From the NCBI GenBank assembly GCA_031269245.1, contig JAISZL010000032.1, positions 1-64,000 of the forward strand: 64,000 bases of DNA, read 5' to 3'. The DNA comes from Synergistaceae bacterium (GTDB lineage: Bacteria; Synergistota; Synergistia; Synergistales; Synergistaceae). Position numbers and translations under genes: made by a program. Below are positions 44,629 to 52,813 of the stretch, one piece after another. Each line of letters begins with the position of its first letter. Within the stretch, counting starts at the first letter, position 1. The notes beneath the pieces were generated by a model, which was given only the letters and a program-made list of their open reading frames with translations, had not been told where the DNA came from and searched no databases.

Positions 44629-45402
44629 ATGAGCGGCATGGAGAAAATTTTCGAGGCGGACGATGCTCGCGTGAGGGCGAGCGGACGCTATCCCAACGAT
44701 ATTTTGTTCGGAGCCCTGAAGATGTTCCAGCCGGCGGACGGCGCGGGGCCGAGGGTGAACATGGACACCGTCCTGTTAGCGCACTACGCGAGAATAAAAC
44801 CACGCTCGCGCGTCGTGGAGATGGGCTGCGCGCACGGCGCCGTCAGCATCATATTGTCCAGGCGGACGCCGTCAGCGCGCATCGACGCGTTCGACATCAA
44901 CCGCGAGCTCATAGACATGGCCCGCGAGAACGCGCGCTTGAACTCCGCGGGAGGCGTTTCGTTCTTCGTCTCCGACCTTCGCGGGCACAGGGAGAACTTT
45001 CGGCCAGAGTCCTACGACGCCGTAGTGATGAATCCCCCCTACGACGAGCCGGGGCGCTGCCGCCCGAGCTCCGACGCGGCGATGGCCTCCGCCATGCACG
45101 GCGGCGCCTGCACGCTCTCCGAGGTGGTGCGGTGCGCGAAGTATCTGCTGCGCAACAGGGGAAAATTTTTCCTCGTCATGAGGGCCAAGAGGATTGCGGA
45201 GCTGTTCAGCCTGCTGCATGAGCACAACGTGAGGCCCAAGAGGTTTCGCATGGTCCATCCGAAGCCCGGCCGAGACGCGTCCGTCGCGCTGGTGGAGGCG
45301 GCACGGGCCTCTGGCGACGGGGTGATGGCGGAGCCGCCGCTCTTCGTATACGGACCGGACGGCGAGTACACCGAACAGCTGCTCGCGGCGTACAGGATTT
45401 AA
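44629..45402 (+). CDS. SAM-dependent methyltransferase, TrmN6-like (NPPY motif)
   Basis: The product is about 257 residues. Motif I is VVEMGCAHGAVSIILSRR, the acidic ribose ligand is in DAFDINRELIDMARENARLN, and the catalytic motif IV is NPPYDEP, typical of N6-adenine or exocyclic amine methylation. The layout matches the YfiC/TrmN6 family that methylates A37 of tRNA-Val. Three Met codons (44608, 44629, 44638) are possible starts; none has a strong ribosome site, and 44629 is a compromise. It is followed by rsmI after 18 bp, another RNA methyltransferase. Confidence 0.82.
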   Translation: MSGMEKIFEADDARVRASGRYPNDILFGALKMFQPADGAGPRVNMDTVLLAHYARIKPRSRVVEMGCAHGAVSIILSRRTPSARIDAFDINRELIDMARENARLNSAGGVSFFVSDLRGHRENFRPESYDAVVMNPPYDEPGRCRPSSDAAMASAMHGGACTLSEVVRCAKYLLRNRGKFFLVMRAKRIAELFSLLHEHNVRPKRFRMVHPKPGRDASVALVEAARASGDGVMAEPPLFVYGPDGEYTEQLLAAYRI

Positions 45403-45420
45403 CGGGGCCGGCCCGGTAAG

Positions 45421-46260
45421 ATGCCGCTCTTCGTGGTCCCGACACCCATCGGAAACATGGACGACATGACGCCGCGAGGTATAGAGGCGTTGCGGCGCGC
45501 CGACGTCATCGCCTGCGAGGACACCAGACGAACGGTCAAACTGCTGAACCGCCACGGCGTGAAGCGCCCGATGGTCTCCTACCACAGGCACAACGAGAGG
45601 GCGCGGGCGGAGGAGCTGATCGGGCGCCTCAGGAACGGAGAGAACATCGCCCTCGTCTCGGACGCCGGAACGCCGGGAATATCGGATCCAGGCTGGATTC
45701 TGATAGCCGAAGCCATAGCGGAGGGGCTGCCTGTGGACGCTCTGCCGGGCGCAAACGCACTCCTGCCGGCGCTCCTATTGTCCGGCATATCGCCCCAGCC
45801 GTTCCTCTTCAACGGTTTCCTCGAAGGACGGGACTCCGAGAGGGCGTCCCGCATTGCCGAGCTGGCCGGCGTCAGGGCGACGTTGGTGTTCTACGTCGCG
45901 CCCCATGACCTGGAGCGCGAGCTGGCGCTCTTGGCCAGTGTCCTGGGGGACAGGCGGGCCGCCGTCGTCCGGGAGATAAGCAAGGTCCATCAGGAGGCGA
46001 TCCGGGGGACGCTCGTCGAGCTGACCCGTGCCGCCTCGGGGGATGGGATGAGAGGCGAGATGGCGCTCGTCGTCGAGGGCGCGCGGGAGAGCGCGGAGGC
46101 TGAGGCGGAGGACGAGGACCGCGAGTGGAAGAGGCTGGCGCTTCACATGAAAGATGCCGGAATCTTCGACAAAACGATTGTCAATGTCCTGATTGCGAGT
46201 TATGGTATACCTCGCAATAAAGCCAAGACTTTTTTATTAACAGGGGGCAACCAACGGTGA
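45421..46260 (+). CDS. rsmI: 16S rRNA (cytidine(1402)-2'-O)-methyltransferase
   Basis: The 279-residue product opens LFVVPTPIGNMDDMTPRGIEALRRADVIACEDTRRT and has the glycine-rich SAM loop ALVSDAGTPGISDPGW. These are the two diagnostic motifs of the RsmI branch of the tetrapyrrole-methylase fold. It modifies C1402 in the ribosomal P site. The stop overlaps the metG start as GTGA, so the pair is translationally coupled. Confidence 0.95.
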   Translation: MPLFVVPTPIGNMDDMTPRGIEALRRADVIACEDTRRTVKLLNRHGVKRPMVSYHRHNERARAEELIGRLRNGENIALVSDAGTPGISDPGWILIAEAIAEGLPVDALPGANALLPALLLSGISPQPFLFNGFLEGRDSERASRIAELAGVRATLVFYVAPHDLERELALLASVLGDRRAAVVREISKVHQEAIRGTLVELTRAASGDGMRGEMALVVEGARESAEAEAEDEDREWKRLALHMKDAGIFDKTIVNVLIASYGIPRNKAKTFLLTGGNQR

Positions 46261-48242
46261 GCGACGACAAGAACAATTCTGGGTTCTACATAACCACGCC
46301 TATCTACTACGTCAACGATGTGCCGCACATAGGGCACGCTTACACGACGATAGCCTGCGATGCTCTGGCGAGGTGGCATCGAATGCGGGGTGACCTCACG
46401 CGCTTCCTGACGGGAACGGACGAACACGGACAGAAGATAGAGGCCGCGGCGGAGCATCGCGGGACGACGCCCATAGAGCTGTGCGACGAGGTCGTCCAGA
46501 ACTTCAAGCGGCTGTGGGGCGCGCTCGGCATATCGAACGACGACTTCATACGCACCACTGAGGAGCGGCACGTCAGGGTGGCACGGCAGCTCTTCAAAAC
46601 TCTCATGGAGAGCGGGAACATATACAAGGGCCTCTACGAAGGGTGGTACTGCATCCCGTGCGAGACCTACGTCCCGGAGGCCCAGGTCAGCGACGACGGC
46701 CTCTGTCCCGACTGCGGGAGGCCGCTCTCGCGGATGTCGGAGGAGAGCTATTTCTTCCGGCTCTCGAAGTACCAGGACGCGCTGGCCAGACACTATGAGG
46801 AACACCCCGACGCGATCATGCCGCGCGCCCGCTACAACGAGGTGATGAGCTTTATCAAGGGGGGGCTGCAGGACCTCTCGGTGTCGCGCACGACGCTCAA
46901 GTGGGGTATCCCGGTGCCGGGCGACGAGAACCACGTCGTCTACGTCTGGCTGGACGCGCTGATAAACTACATATCCGCGCTGAATTACCCAGTTGCCGGC
47001 GAGAAATGGGAGACGTACTGGCCGCACGTCCGCCACATCGTGGGCAAGGACATAATACGCTTCCATGCCGTGATCTGGCCCGCCATACTGATGGCGACGG
47101 GACTCAACCCGCCCGTCCGCGTCTTCGCCCACGGCTGGTGGACGGTGGACGGCGATAAGATGTCGAAGTCGAAGGGGAACGTCGTCGACCCGTTCGAGAT
47201 GGCGGACGTATACGGCGCGGACGCGTTTCGCTACTTCCTGCTGCGCGAGGTGCCGTTCGGCCTCGACGGCGATTTCTCGGAGAGCGCCATGGTGAACCGC
47301 ATAAACTCCGACCTCGCGAACGACCTCGGAAACCTCCTCAATAGGACGCTCCAGATGATAGAGAAGTACAGGGGCGGCAAGCTGCCCCCAGCCTCGGTCT
47401 TCGACCGCGCGAAGGACATCGACATAGCGCTGGGGGACTTATCGGCACGCACGCTCGCGGAGATGGACTCGCGAATGGAGGACTTCTCGCTAGACGGCGC
47501 GCTGAAGACGCTCTGGGCCCTGGTGGGCGCGGGAAACAAATACATAGACGAGACGTCTCCCTGGAAGCTGGGCAGAGAGGACCCGGACGATAGGCTCGAC
47601 ATAGTCCTCCGCACCCTCTGGGAGACGCTCAACATATCCGCCATGCTGATATACCCGTTCATGCCGGGGACGTCCGCGCACATCCAGGAGCAACTGGGGG
47701 CGCCGCTCGACATGAGCGCCGAGCTGCTCTCGAATTGGTCGTGGGGCGGCCGCGGCGGGGACGTGTTCGTGAAGAAGGGACGCGTACTGTTCCCGCGCAT
47801 CGACGTGACGAAGTGGAAGGAGGAAAAATCCGCCCGCGACGCGGCCAAAACCGCCGTCATGGAGACCCTGGAGGTGGCGCCGGCGGCCGAGGAGAGCGGG
47901 CGCTTCGAGCAGATCGAGATCGCGGACTTCAAGAAGCTCGAGATCAGGGTGGGGCTGATAGAGAGCGCCGAGGTGGTCGAAAAGGCGCGGAAGCTCTACA
48001 AGCTGGGCGTCGACCTCGGGTCGGAGAAGCGGGTCATCGTGTCGAGCATCAGGGATTTCTTCACGCGGGAGGAACTGGTGGGCAAGAGGATACTGGTCCT
48101 CTGCAACCTCAAGCCGGTGAAGTTCCGCGGCATCGAGAGCGACGGGATGCTGCTGGCGGCCGAGGCCGACGACGGGGGACGGGAGATCATATCGCTGGCC
48201 ACGGTGGACGACGGATTTCCCATAGGATCGCTGATACATTGA
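46257..48242 (+). CDS. metG: Methionyl-tRNA synthetase with C-terminal tRNA-binding domain
   Basis: The 661-residue class I synthetase has HIGH at 24-27 and KMSKSKGN near residue 300. The connective-peptide zinc cysteines are in CIPCETYVPEAQVSDDGLCPDC. A Trbp111-like tRNA-binding/dimerisation domain occupies about 555-661 (FKKLEIRVGLIESAEVVEKARKL). The GTG start overlaps the rsmI stop. The stop codon TGA at 48240-48242 shares its last two bases with the left end of dispersed repeat copy C. Confidence 0.96.
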   Translation: MSDDKNNSGFYITTPIYYVNDVPHIGHAYTTIACDALARWHRMRGDLTRFLTGTDEHGQKIEAAAEHRGTTPIELCDEVVQNFKRLWGALGISNDDFIRTTEERHVRVARQLFKTLMESGNIYKGLYEGWYCIPCETYVPEAQVSDDGLCPDCGRPLSRMSEESYFFRLSKYQDALARHYEEHPDAIMPRARYNEVMSFIKGGLQDLSVSRTTLKWGIPVPGDENHVVYVWLDALINYISALNYPVAGEKWETYWPHVRHIVGKDIIRFHAVIWPAILMATGLNPPVRVFAHGWWTVDGDKMSKSKGNVVDPFEMADVYGADAFRYFLLREVPFGLDGDFSESAMVNRINSDLANDLGNLLNRTLQMIEKYRGGKLPPASVFDRAKDIDIALGDLSARTLAEMDSRMEDFSLDGALKTLWALVGAGNKYIDETSPWKLGREDPDDRLDIVLRTLWETLNISAMLIYPFMPGTSAHIQEQLGAPLDMSAELLSNWSWGGRGGDVFVKKGRVLFPRIDVTKWKEEKSARDAAKTAVMETLEVAPAAEESGRFEQIEIADFKKLEIRVGLIESAEVVEKARKLYKLGVDLGSEKRVIVSSIRDFFTREELVGKRILVLCNLKPVKFRGIESDGMLLAAEADDGGREIISLATVDDGFPIGSLIH

Positions 48243-48337
48243 TACTGATTCGCGATCAATAGGCTGTTTTTGATGTCGCTATAGCGATCCTCCAAACCGG
48301 TTTTAACGCTCCACCCTTTAGGATTTCAAATTGGTAT
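48241..48337 (+). repeat. Dispersed TIR repeat, copy C (97 bp)
   Basis: It begins GATACTGATTCGCGATCAAT and ends GGATTTCAAATTGGTAT, with internal block TTTTAACGCTCCACCCTT. The two ends are imperfect inverted repeats of each other. It starts inside the metG stop codon. Confidence 0.8.
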
Positions 48338-48413
48338 GGGGGAAACACCGGATGTCCTTTCAGGCTCTTAAATATAAATAAATCAGCGTTTTCTTAAAGA
48401 GGTGAGGCTTTAC

Positions 48414-49244
48414 ATGGAGGACCGCTTGAAACTTTTCGATTCGCACTGTCACCTCGACATGGAGGCGTTTCATGACGACCGCGACGAGGTCATCTCGCGG
48501 GCCAGTGAGGCTGGGGTGGTACGGCTACTCCTGGCGGCCTGCGACGAGGCGTCGAGTATCGAGGTCCTGCGTATGGCGAGGAACTCGGACGAGCGCGTCG
48601 AGATATGGGCCTCGTCCGGGGTTCACCCGCACGAGGCCAGCAGTGTAAAACAGGGGTTGCCGCCGTCCCTGGAGGCACTGGCATCGAACGACGAGACGGC
48701 CGCGATCGGCGAGATCGGCCTGGATTACTACTATGACAACTCCCCGCGCGAGATCCAGAGGGCGGCGTTCGAGCTGCAACTGGAGTGGGCCGCCAGGGCG
48801 GACAAGCCCGTGCTGGTGCACCTGCGCAACGCTCCGCTCCGGGAATCGGGCGATGCCTACGGCGAGGCCATGTCGATGATAAAAAATCACCCCGCGCTGG
48901 AGCGCGGGGGCGTGATCCATTGCTTCTCGGGAGACGTGGGCGACGCCAGGACCGCGCTAGACATCGGGTTCTACATATCCTTCGCCGGGCCGGTCACGTA
49001 CCCGAAGGCGGCAGATCTGCGCTCCGCCGCGGCATTCGTCCCCCTAGACCGCATACTCTGCGAGACGGACTCGCCCTACCTCGCGCCGCTGAGCAGGAGG
49101 GGCAGACGCAACGAGCCCGCGCTCATCAGGGAGACCTATATGAAAATAGCGGAGCTGAGGGGCATATCGCTCGAATCGCTGGCCAAAGAGGTCTGGCGGA
49201 ACGGAGAGCGCCTTTTTCATACCAATTTGCAATCAAGAGCCTAA
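48414..49244 (+). CDS. tatD: TatD-family metal-dependent deoxyribonuclease
   Basis: The product is about 276 residues from the ATG at 48414, which has GAGGTGAGG eight bases upstream. Metal ligands are visible in DSHCHLDMEAF, AIGEIGLDYYYD, VLVHLRNA, GVIHCFSGDV and LCETDSPYLAP. It is a TIM-barrel nuclease of the amidohydrolase type. The last nine residues (HTNLQSRA after ERLF) and the TAA stop are encoded by the terminal repeat of dispersed element copy D, so the native C-terminus has been replaced; the catalytic core is untouched. Confidence 0.93.
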   Translation: MEDRLKLFDSHCHLDMEAFHDDRDEVISRASEAGVVRLLLAACDEASSIEVLRMARNSDERVEIWASSGVHPHEASSVKQGLPPSLEALASNDETAAIGEIGLDYYYDNSPREIQRAAFELQLEWAARADKPVLVHLRNAPLRESGDAYGEAMSMIKNHPALERGGVIHCFSGDVGDARTALDIGFYISFAGPVTYPKAADLRSAAAFVPLDRILCETDSPYLAPLSRRGRRNEPALIRETYMKIAELRGISLESLAKEVWRNGERLFHTNLQSRA

Positions 49245-49321
49245 AGTTAAAAGATTTTAATGACAGTGTTTATACGCCTCTAGACGCATCATTAACGCCC
49301 TATTGAAATCGAATTGGCATC
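49218..49321 (-). repeat. Dispersed TIR repeat, copy D (about 104 bp)
   Basis: On the plus strand it reads ATACCAATTTGCAATCAAGA at the left and ATTGAAATCGAATTGGCAT at the right, so it is the family in minus orientation with a diverged centre. The left end lies within tatD and supplies its stop codon. Confidence 0.75.
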
Positions 49322-49341
49322 AAGCCCGTGCGGCGTCCCGG

Positions 49342-51297
49342 CTAGACGGCGGGCTCCGCCGGTTCCTCGATATCCTCCGGCTCGTCCGACGGCTCCCCTC
49401 CCTGAGGCGCGGAGCCGTCGACGCTTATCAGCTTGTTGATGAGGCCGTCGACGTAGTAGTTGGTCCTGATGACGCGCATCGAGCCCTCGTCCATCTTCTC
49501 CTGCCTGATCTCGCTCTTCAGTTTGTCGTTCATGAGGTCGTCGGGGTCGCCCTTCCTGGAGCGATTGATCTGATCCTCCAGCGCCTCCTGGCCGCGTATC
49601 TCCATGACCATCTGGTCGTTGGTCTCCTTGGCGTCGATCTCCTCGAGAAGTATGTGCAGGCTGCTGATGCTGCGCCAGCCCGCCTCCATGTATTCCGCGT
49701 TCTCCTCGCCTATGCCGCCGCCGCGCACCAGCAGTTCGGCTATCCCGGTGACGTTCTTTGGGACGACCAGCGAGTACGTTCTGACGTAAGGGTCCTTCCG
49801 CCACGGGCGGAGCGTTATGTCGAACGACACCCTGCCGCCCGGGCGGAGTACGCCCTTCGGGACGGTCACGTCCTCGATGTAAAGCACCCTCGGCTCCTGA
49901 GTCACCTCGACCTCCACGTCGACGCCGAAGGGGCGAAGCTCCTGGAACTGGTTCACGGACAGCGCCTGGTTCAGCATGTTGAACTCATGCAACATCTCGG
50001 ACACCACGTCGGTCTCGGAGACGAACACGTTCGTGCGCTTCCATCCGCCCGGCAGAGCGTTGCCGGAGTATGCGGCGGTTATCCTGGCGGACCCGCCGCC
50101 GGAGCGCCCCCAGAGGTTCTCAACGCAGCCGGCTATGGACAGGCCCATCAGGTTCGTGATGAGGTACTTGTCCTGGACCACCTGGAACTTTCTGGAGTAC
50201 TTGCGACCGGAGTCCACGTCGGTCATCTCGATGGAACAGGCTGCGGCCGGGGCGAAGCGGCCGGCGCGCCCGCCGATGCCCTGCGGCCTGTCCTGCGTGA
50301 CGATGCCTATTATGTCGCCCGTCGTCCCCAGCTTGAACGGGGAGTTGAGGCCCGGTATGACGCCCGATATGCTGGTCTCCGTGAGTATCGCCGACGTCGG
50401 GCCCGTCCCCATGAACGGGTGCGCGAACGCCACGAACCTTCCGTCCTCGGCGGCGGCCGTCAGCGTCCCTATCGCCCCTATCTCGACGTCGCCCCACGCG
50501 ACCGACGCGCCCACCGCCATCCCCGGCACGAGCCTGACGCCGTACTTGGCCAACTTCGGCCTGTCTCCGACGCTGCCTCCGCCTCCAAAGGGCGTGACAT
50601 CCCTGCCAAGTATCCCGCCAATCCTCTCCGCCATCCTGGGTGAGACCCCGGACACGAAGACGCGGCCCGAGAGGGCGTCCCCCGACAGGGCCCAGAGGTC
50701 GCGCGACACGGCGCCAGCGTCGGGGCTCCTTATGTCACGCGACAGGAGTGCCGCCCATTTGGCCTCGATGTCGTCCGAGACGGCGGACGGCGGACGGCGG
50801 GCGATGATCGGCGCCGGGGCGAACGACGGTATCGTCTCCGGGTTGTTCCATATCTCGATCATGTCCTCTATCGGGGTGACGAGGCCCATGTCGTGCCTGG
50901 AAAACAGCCAGCCGTAGCCGATAGCCCCCGCCAGCTTGCCGTTTATGTAGAACGGCGAGCCGCTCATGCCGGCGGCGATGCCCCCGGTCCGGTCTATCAC
51001 CGGACCGCTCGCGCGGATGAAGATCAAGTTCGACGGGACGCCGCTGTTCGGTATGACGTCCAGCACCTCAGCCTGGAACGAGACGATCTCGCCGCCGCGT
51101 ATGACGGTGCGGCACTCCCCCTTCATGCCCGGCTTGACCTCCGATATCGGCATTATCGGATCCGTTGGCACGAAGGGGGCGTATCTCTTCCCCCCCGTTC
51201 GCGGCTCCGCGCCGCTTTGCGCCGCGAGCAGCAAAACGCAGAGCGAGATGACGGCCAGCGACGGGAAATGGAATGCGGCGAATTTCAGTCTGTTCAC
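49342..51297 (-). CDS. Exported protein with SpoIVB-type S55 peptidase domain
   Basis: The 651-residue product starts at GTG with GGAGGGGG nine bases upstream. It has a signal peptide (about 1-30). The region about 45-380 follows the S55/SpoIVB peptidase pattern, with PGMKGECRTVIRGGEIVSFQAEVLDV and GGIAAGMSGSPFYINGKLAGAIGYGW at 105-130, where GMSGSP holds the serine nucleophile. Later come FVAFAHPFMGTG and ALTETSISGVIPGLN-like segments. A beta-rich C-terminal part ends in an acidic Pro-Glu tail. Function in this non-sporulating lineage is unknown; envelope proteolysis or signalling is a guess. It lies 4 bp after prfB, so the two form an operon. Confidence 0.82.
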   Translation of the reverse strand: MNRLKFAAFHFPSLAVISLCVLLLAAQSGAEPRTGGKRYAPFVPTDPIMPISEVKPGMKGECRTVIRGGEIVSFQAEVLDVIPNSGVPSNLIFIRASGPVIDRTGGIAAGMSGSPFYINGKLAGAIGYGWLFSRHDMGLVTPIEDMIEIWNNPETIPSFAPAPIIARRPPSAVSDDIEAKWAALLSRDIRSPDAGAVSRDLWALSGDALSGRVFVSGVSPRMAERIGGILGRDVTPFGGGGSVGDRPKLAKYGVRLVPGMAVGASVAWGDVEIGAIGTLTAAAEDGRFVAFAHPFMGTGPTSAILTETSISGVIPGLNSPFKLGTTGDIIGIVTQDRPQGIGGRAGRFAPAAACSIEMTDVDSGRKYSRKFQVVQDKYLITNLMGLSIAGCVENLWGRSGGGSARITAAYSGNALPGGWKRTNVFVSETDVVSEMLHEFNMLNQALSVNQFQELRPFGVDVEVEVTQEPRVLYIEDVTVPKGVLRPGGRVSFDITLRPWRKDPYVRTYSLVVPKNVTGIAELLVRGGGIGEENAEYMEAGWRSISSLHILLEEIDAKETNDQMVMEIRGQEALEDQINRSRKGDPDDLMNDKLKSEIRQEKMDEGSMRVIRTNYYVDGLINKLISVDGSAPQGGEPSDEPEDIEEPAEPAV

Positions 51298-51301
51298 GAT
51301 G

Positions 51302-52451
51302 TCAATCCCCCTCCGCGTTTTTACCTGAGCCCAAGGAAGAACCGGCGGTCCTGCCCGTCTTGGCGAACCTCAGGTACGCCATGATCAGTTCGTCAAGGTC
51401 CCCGTCGAGCACGGATGAGACGTTCCCTATCTCACAGCCCGATCTCAGGTCCTTCACGAGCTGAAAGGGCTGCAGCGTGTACGAGCGTATCTGGCTCCCC
51501 CACGCTATCACCCGTTTCTCGCCCTGAAGCGACTCTATCCGCTCCCTGCGCTCGCGCATCATCCGTTCGAACAGGCGCGACCTCAGGACCTGCATGGCGA
51601 ACGCCCTGTTCATGTGCTGGGAGCGCTCCACTTGACAGCTCACAACGATGCCCGACGGCACGTGGGTTATGCGCACGGCGGAGTCCGTCATGTTGACGTG
51701 CTGCCCCCCCGCCCCGCTGGAGCGGAACGTGTCCATCTTCAAATCCTCCGGGCGTATCTCCACCTCGACGCTGTCCGGCAAAATCGGGAGCACCTCAACG
51801 GATGAGAAGCTGGTGTGCCGCCTCTTGGCAGAGTCGAACGGGGATATGCGCACCAGACGGTGCACCCCCTGCTCGCCCTTCAGATAGCCGTAGGCGAATT
51901 CGCCCTTCACCTCGAACGTAACGCTCTTGATGCCCGCCTCCTGGTCGCGGGTCTCGTCGAGCGCGATAGTCTCGAATCCCCTCGACTCCGCCCAGCGCAG
52001 ATACATGCGGTAGAGCATCTCGCACCAATCCTGCGAGTCCAGCCCCCCCGCGCCGGCGTGAATCGTGACGATCGCGCCCGACATGTCGTGGTCCTCGTCC
52101 AGCAGGACGTATATCCGCTCCGCCTCCACCGACTCGCTCAATGCCTGGGCGCGCTCGTAGAACTCATCGGACAGTTCCGCGTCGTCCGCGCCGGAGAGCA
52201 TGTCCGCCAGGACCTCCAACTCCTCCAGCTCCCCATAGGCGCTCCGCCACCTTTCGAGCCGGCCCTGGATGAACGCTAACTCGCGCGACACGTCGCGCGC
52301 GTCGTCCCTCTCCCAAAAACCCTCCTCCAACGTCTCATTGGTGAGCTTGGCCTCACCAGCCTCCAGACCTGGCAGGTCAAAGACTGTCACGCAGCTCGTA
52401 CATCGACGAACGCAGGTTAGACATGACCGTGCTTATTGGCAGATTGACCAT
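51302..52451 (-). CDS. prfB: Peptide chain release factor 2, expressed through programmed +1 frameshift
   Basis: Translation starts at the ATG at 52451 behind GAGGAGGGG and reads MVNLPISTVMSNLRSSMYEL RDSL before an in-frame TGA at 52379-52377. Shifting +1 at CTT-TGA-C joins it to the long frame DLPGLEAGEAKL, giving about 382 residues. RF2 features are SPF (about residue 203, the UGA/UAA recognition tripeptide), GGQ (about 248, peptidyl-tRNA hydrolysis) and the N-terminal coiled coil. The stop codon is therefore authentic recoding, not damage. The exported S55 protein follows 4 bp downstream. Confidence 0.95.
52376..52382 (-). promoter_or_regulatory. prfB frameshift site CTTTGAC
   Basis: CTT TGA C on the minus strand is the canonical RF2 autoregulatory slippery stop at codon 25. 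No strong Shine-Dalgarno-like stimulator (AGGGGG in E. coli) is seen just upstream; GTGACAGT occupies that position. Confidence 0.92.
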
Positions 52452-52567
52452 AGCTACCCCTCCTCAAAGTGATAAACCGTCTTATTATAAGGCAATTCAT
52501 CGCTAATTCGCGCGGTCATAACGATAAAAACGAACATATTTATAGAGAGCGTCTCGCTAGACTTGAG

Positions 52568-52735
52568 GGCGGGGCGGGTAAGCCCACATTGATGAAGTCC
52601 GCCGCGAGCCTCGTCAAACCCTCGCGCGGCAGCATCAAGTTCGAGGAATCGGAGATAACCGGCACCCCGGCCAACAAGATCATACACAGAGGCGTCAGCT
52701 CTGACGAGGCGAGGCATGCCCGCATGGACATGTGA
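52568..52735 (+). pseudogene. Fragment of a branched-chain amino acid ABC transporter ATPase (LivF-like)
   Basis: The encoded stretch GGAGKPTLMKSAASLVKP then RGSIKFEESEITGTPANKIIHRGVS matches the Walker A region and following beta-strands of LivF. Walker A Ser/Thr is replaced by Pro, the N-terminus is missing, and the sequence breaks off after about 55 codons, before the signature and Walker B motifs. It lies between prfB and a collapsed copy of the dispersed repeat. It is clearly a remnant. Confidence 0.75.
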
Positions 52736-52752
52736 TGCCAATAAATCGGTAT
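52734..52752. repeat. Collapsed repeat termini
   Basis: ATGCCAATAAATCGGTAT looks like the two ends of the dispersed element (ATGCCAAT and AAATTGGTAT-like) brought together by an internal deletion. Confidence 0.35.
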
Positions 52753-52759
52753 GAACCAC

Positions 52760-52801
52760 GGCTCCCGTGACGGGGGAGAACCTCCGCGCACCACGGGAGC
52801 C
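52760..52801 (-). terminator. Hairpin after the PilY1-like gene
   Basis: 52760-52769 and 52792-52801 form a perfect 10-bp GC stem with a 22-nt loop, 12 bp beyond the stop of the minus-strand PilY1-like gene. No T-run is present. Confidence 0.45.
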
Positions 52802-52813
52802 CGTTTGAAGCGG

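Noticed and set aside
52376..52390. prfB as a frameshifted pseudogene, or starting at 52390
   Set aside because: The CTTTGAC context, the strong ribosome site at 52451 and the matching N-terminal frame identify programmed recoding.
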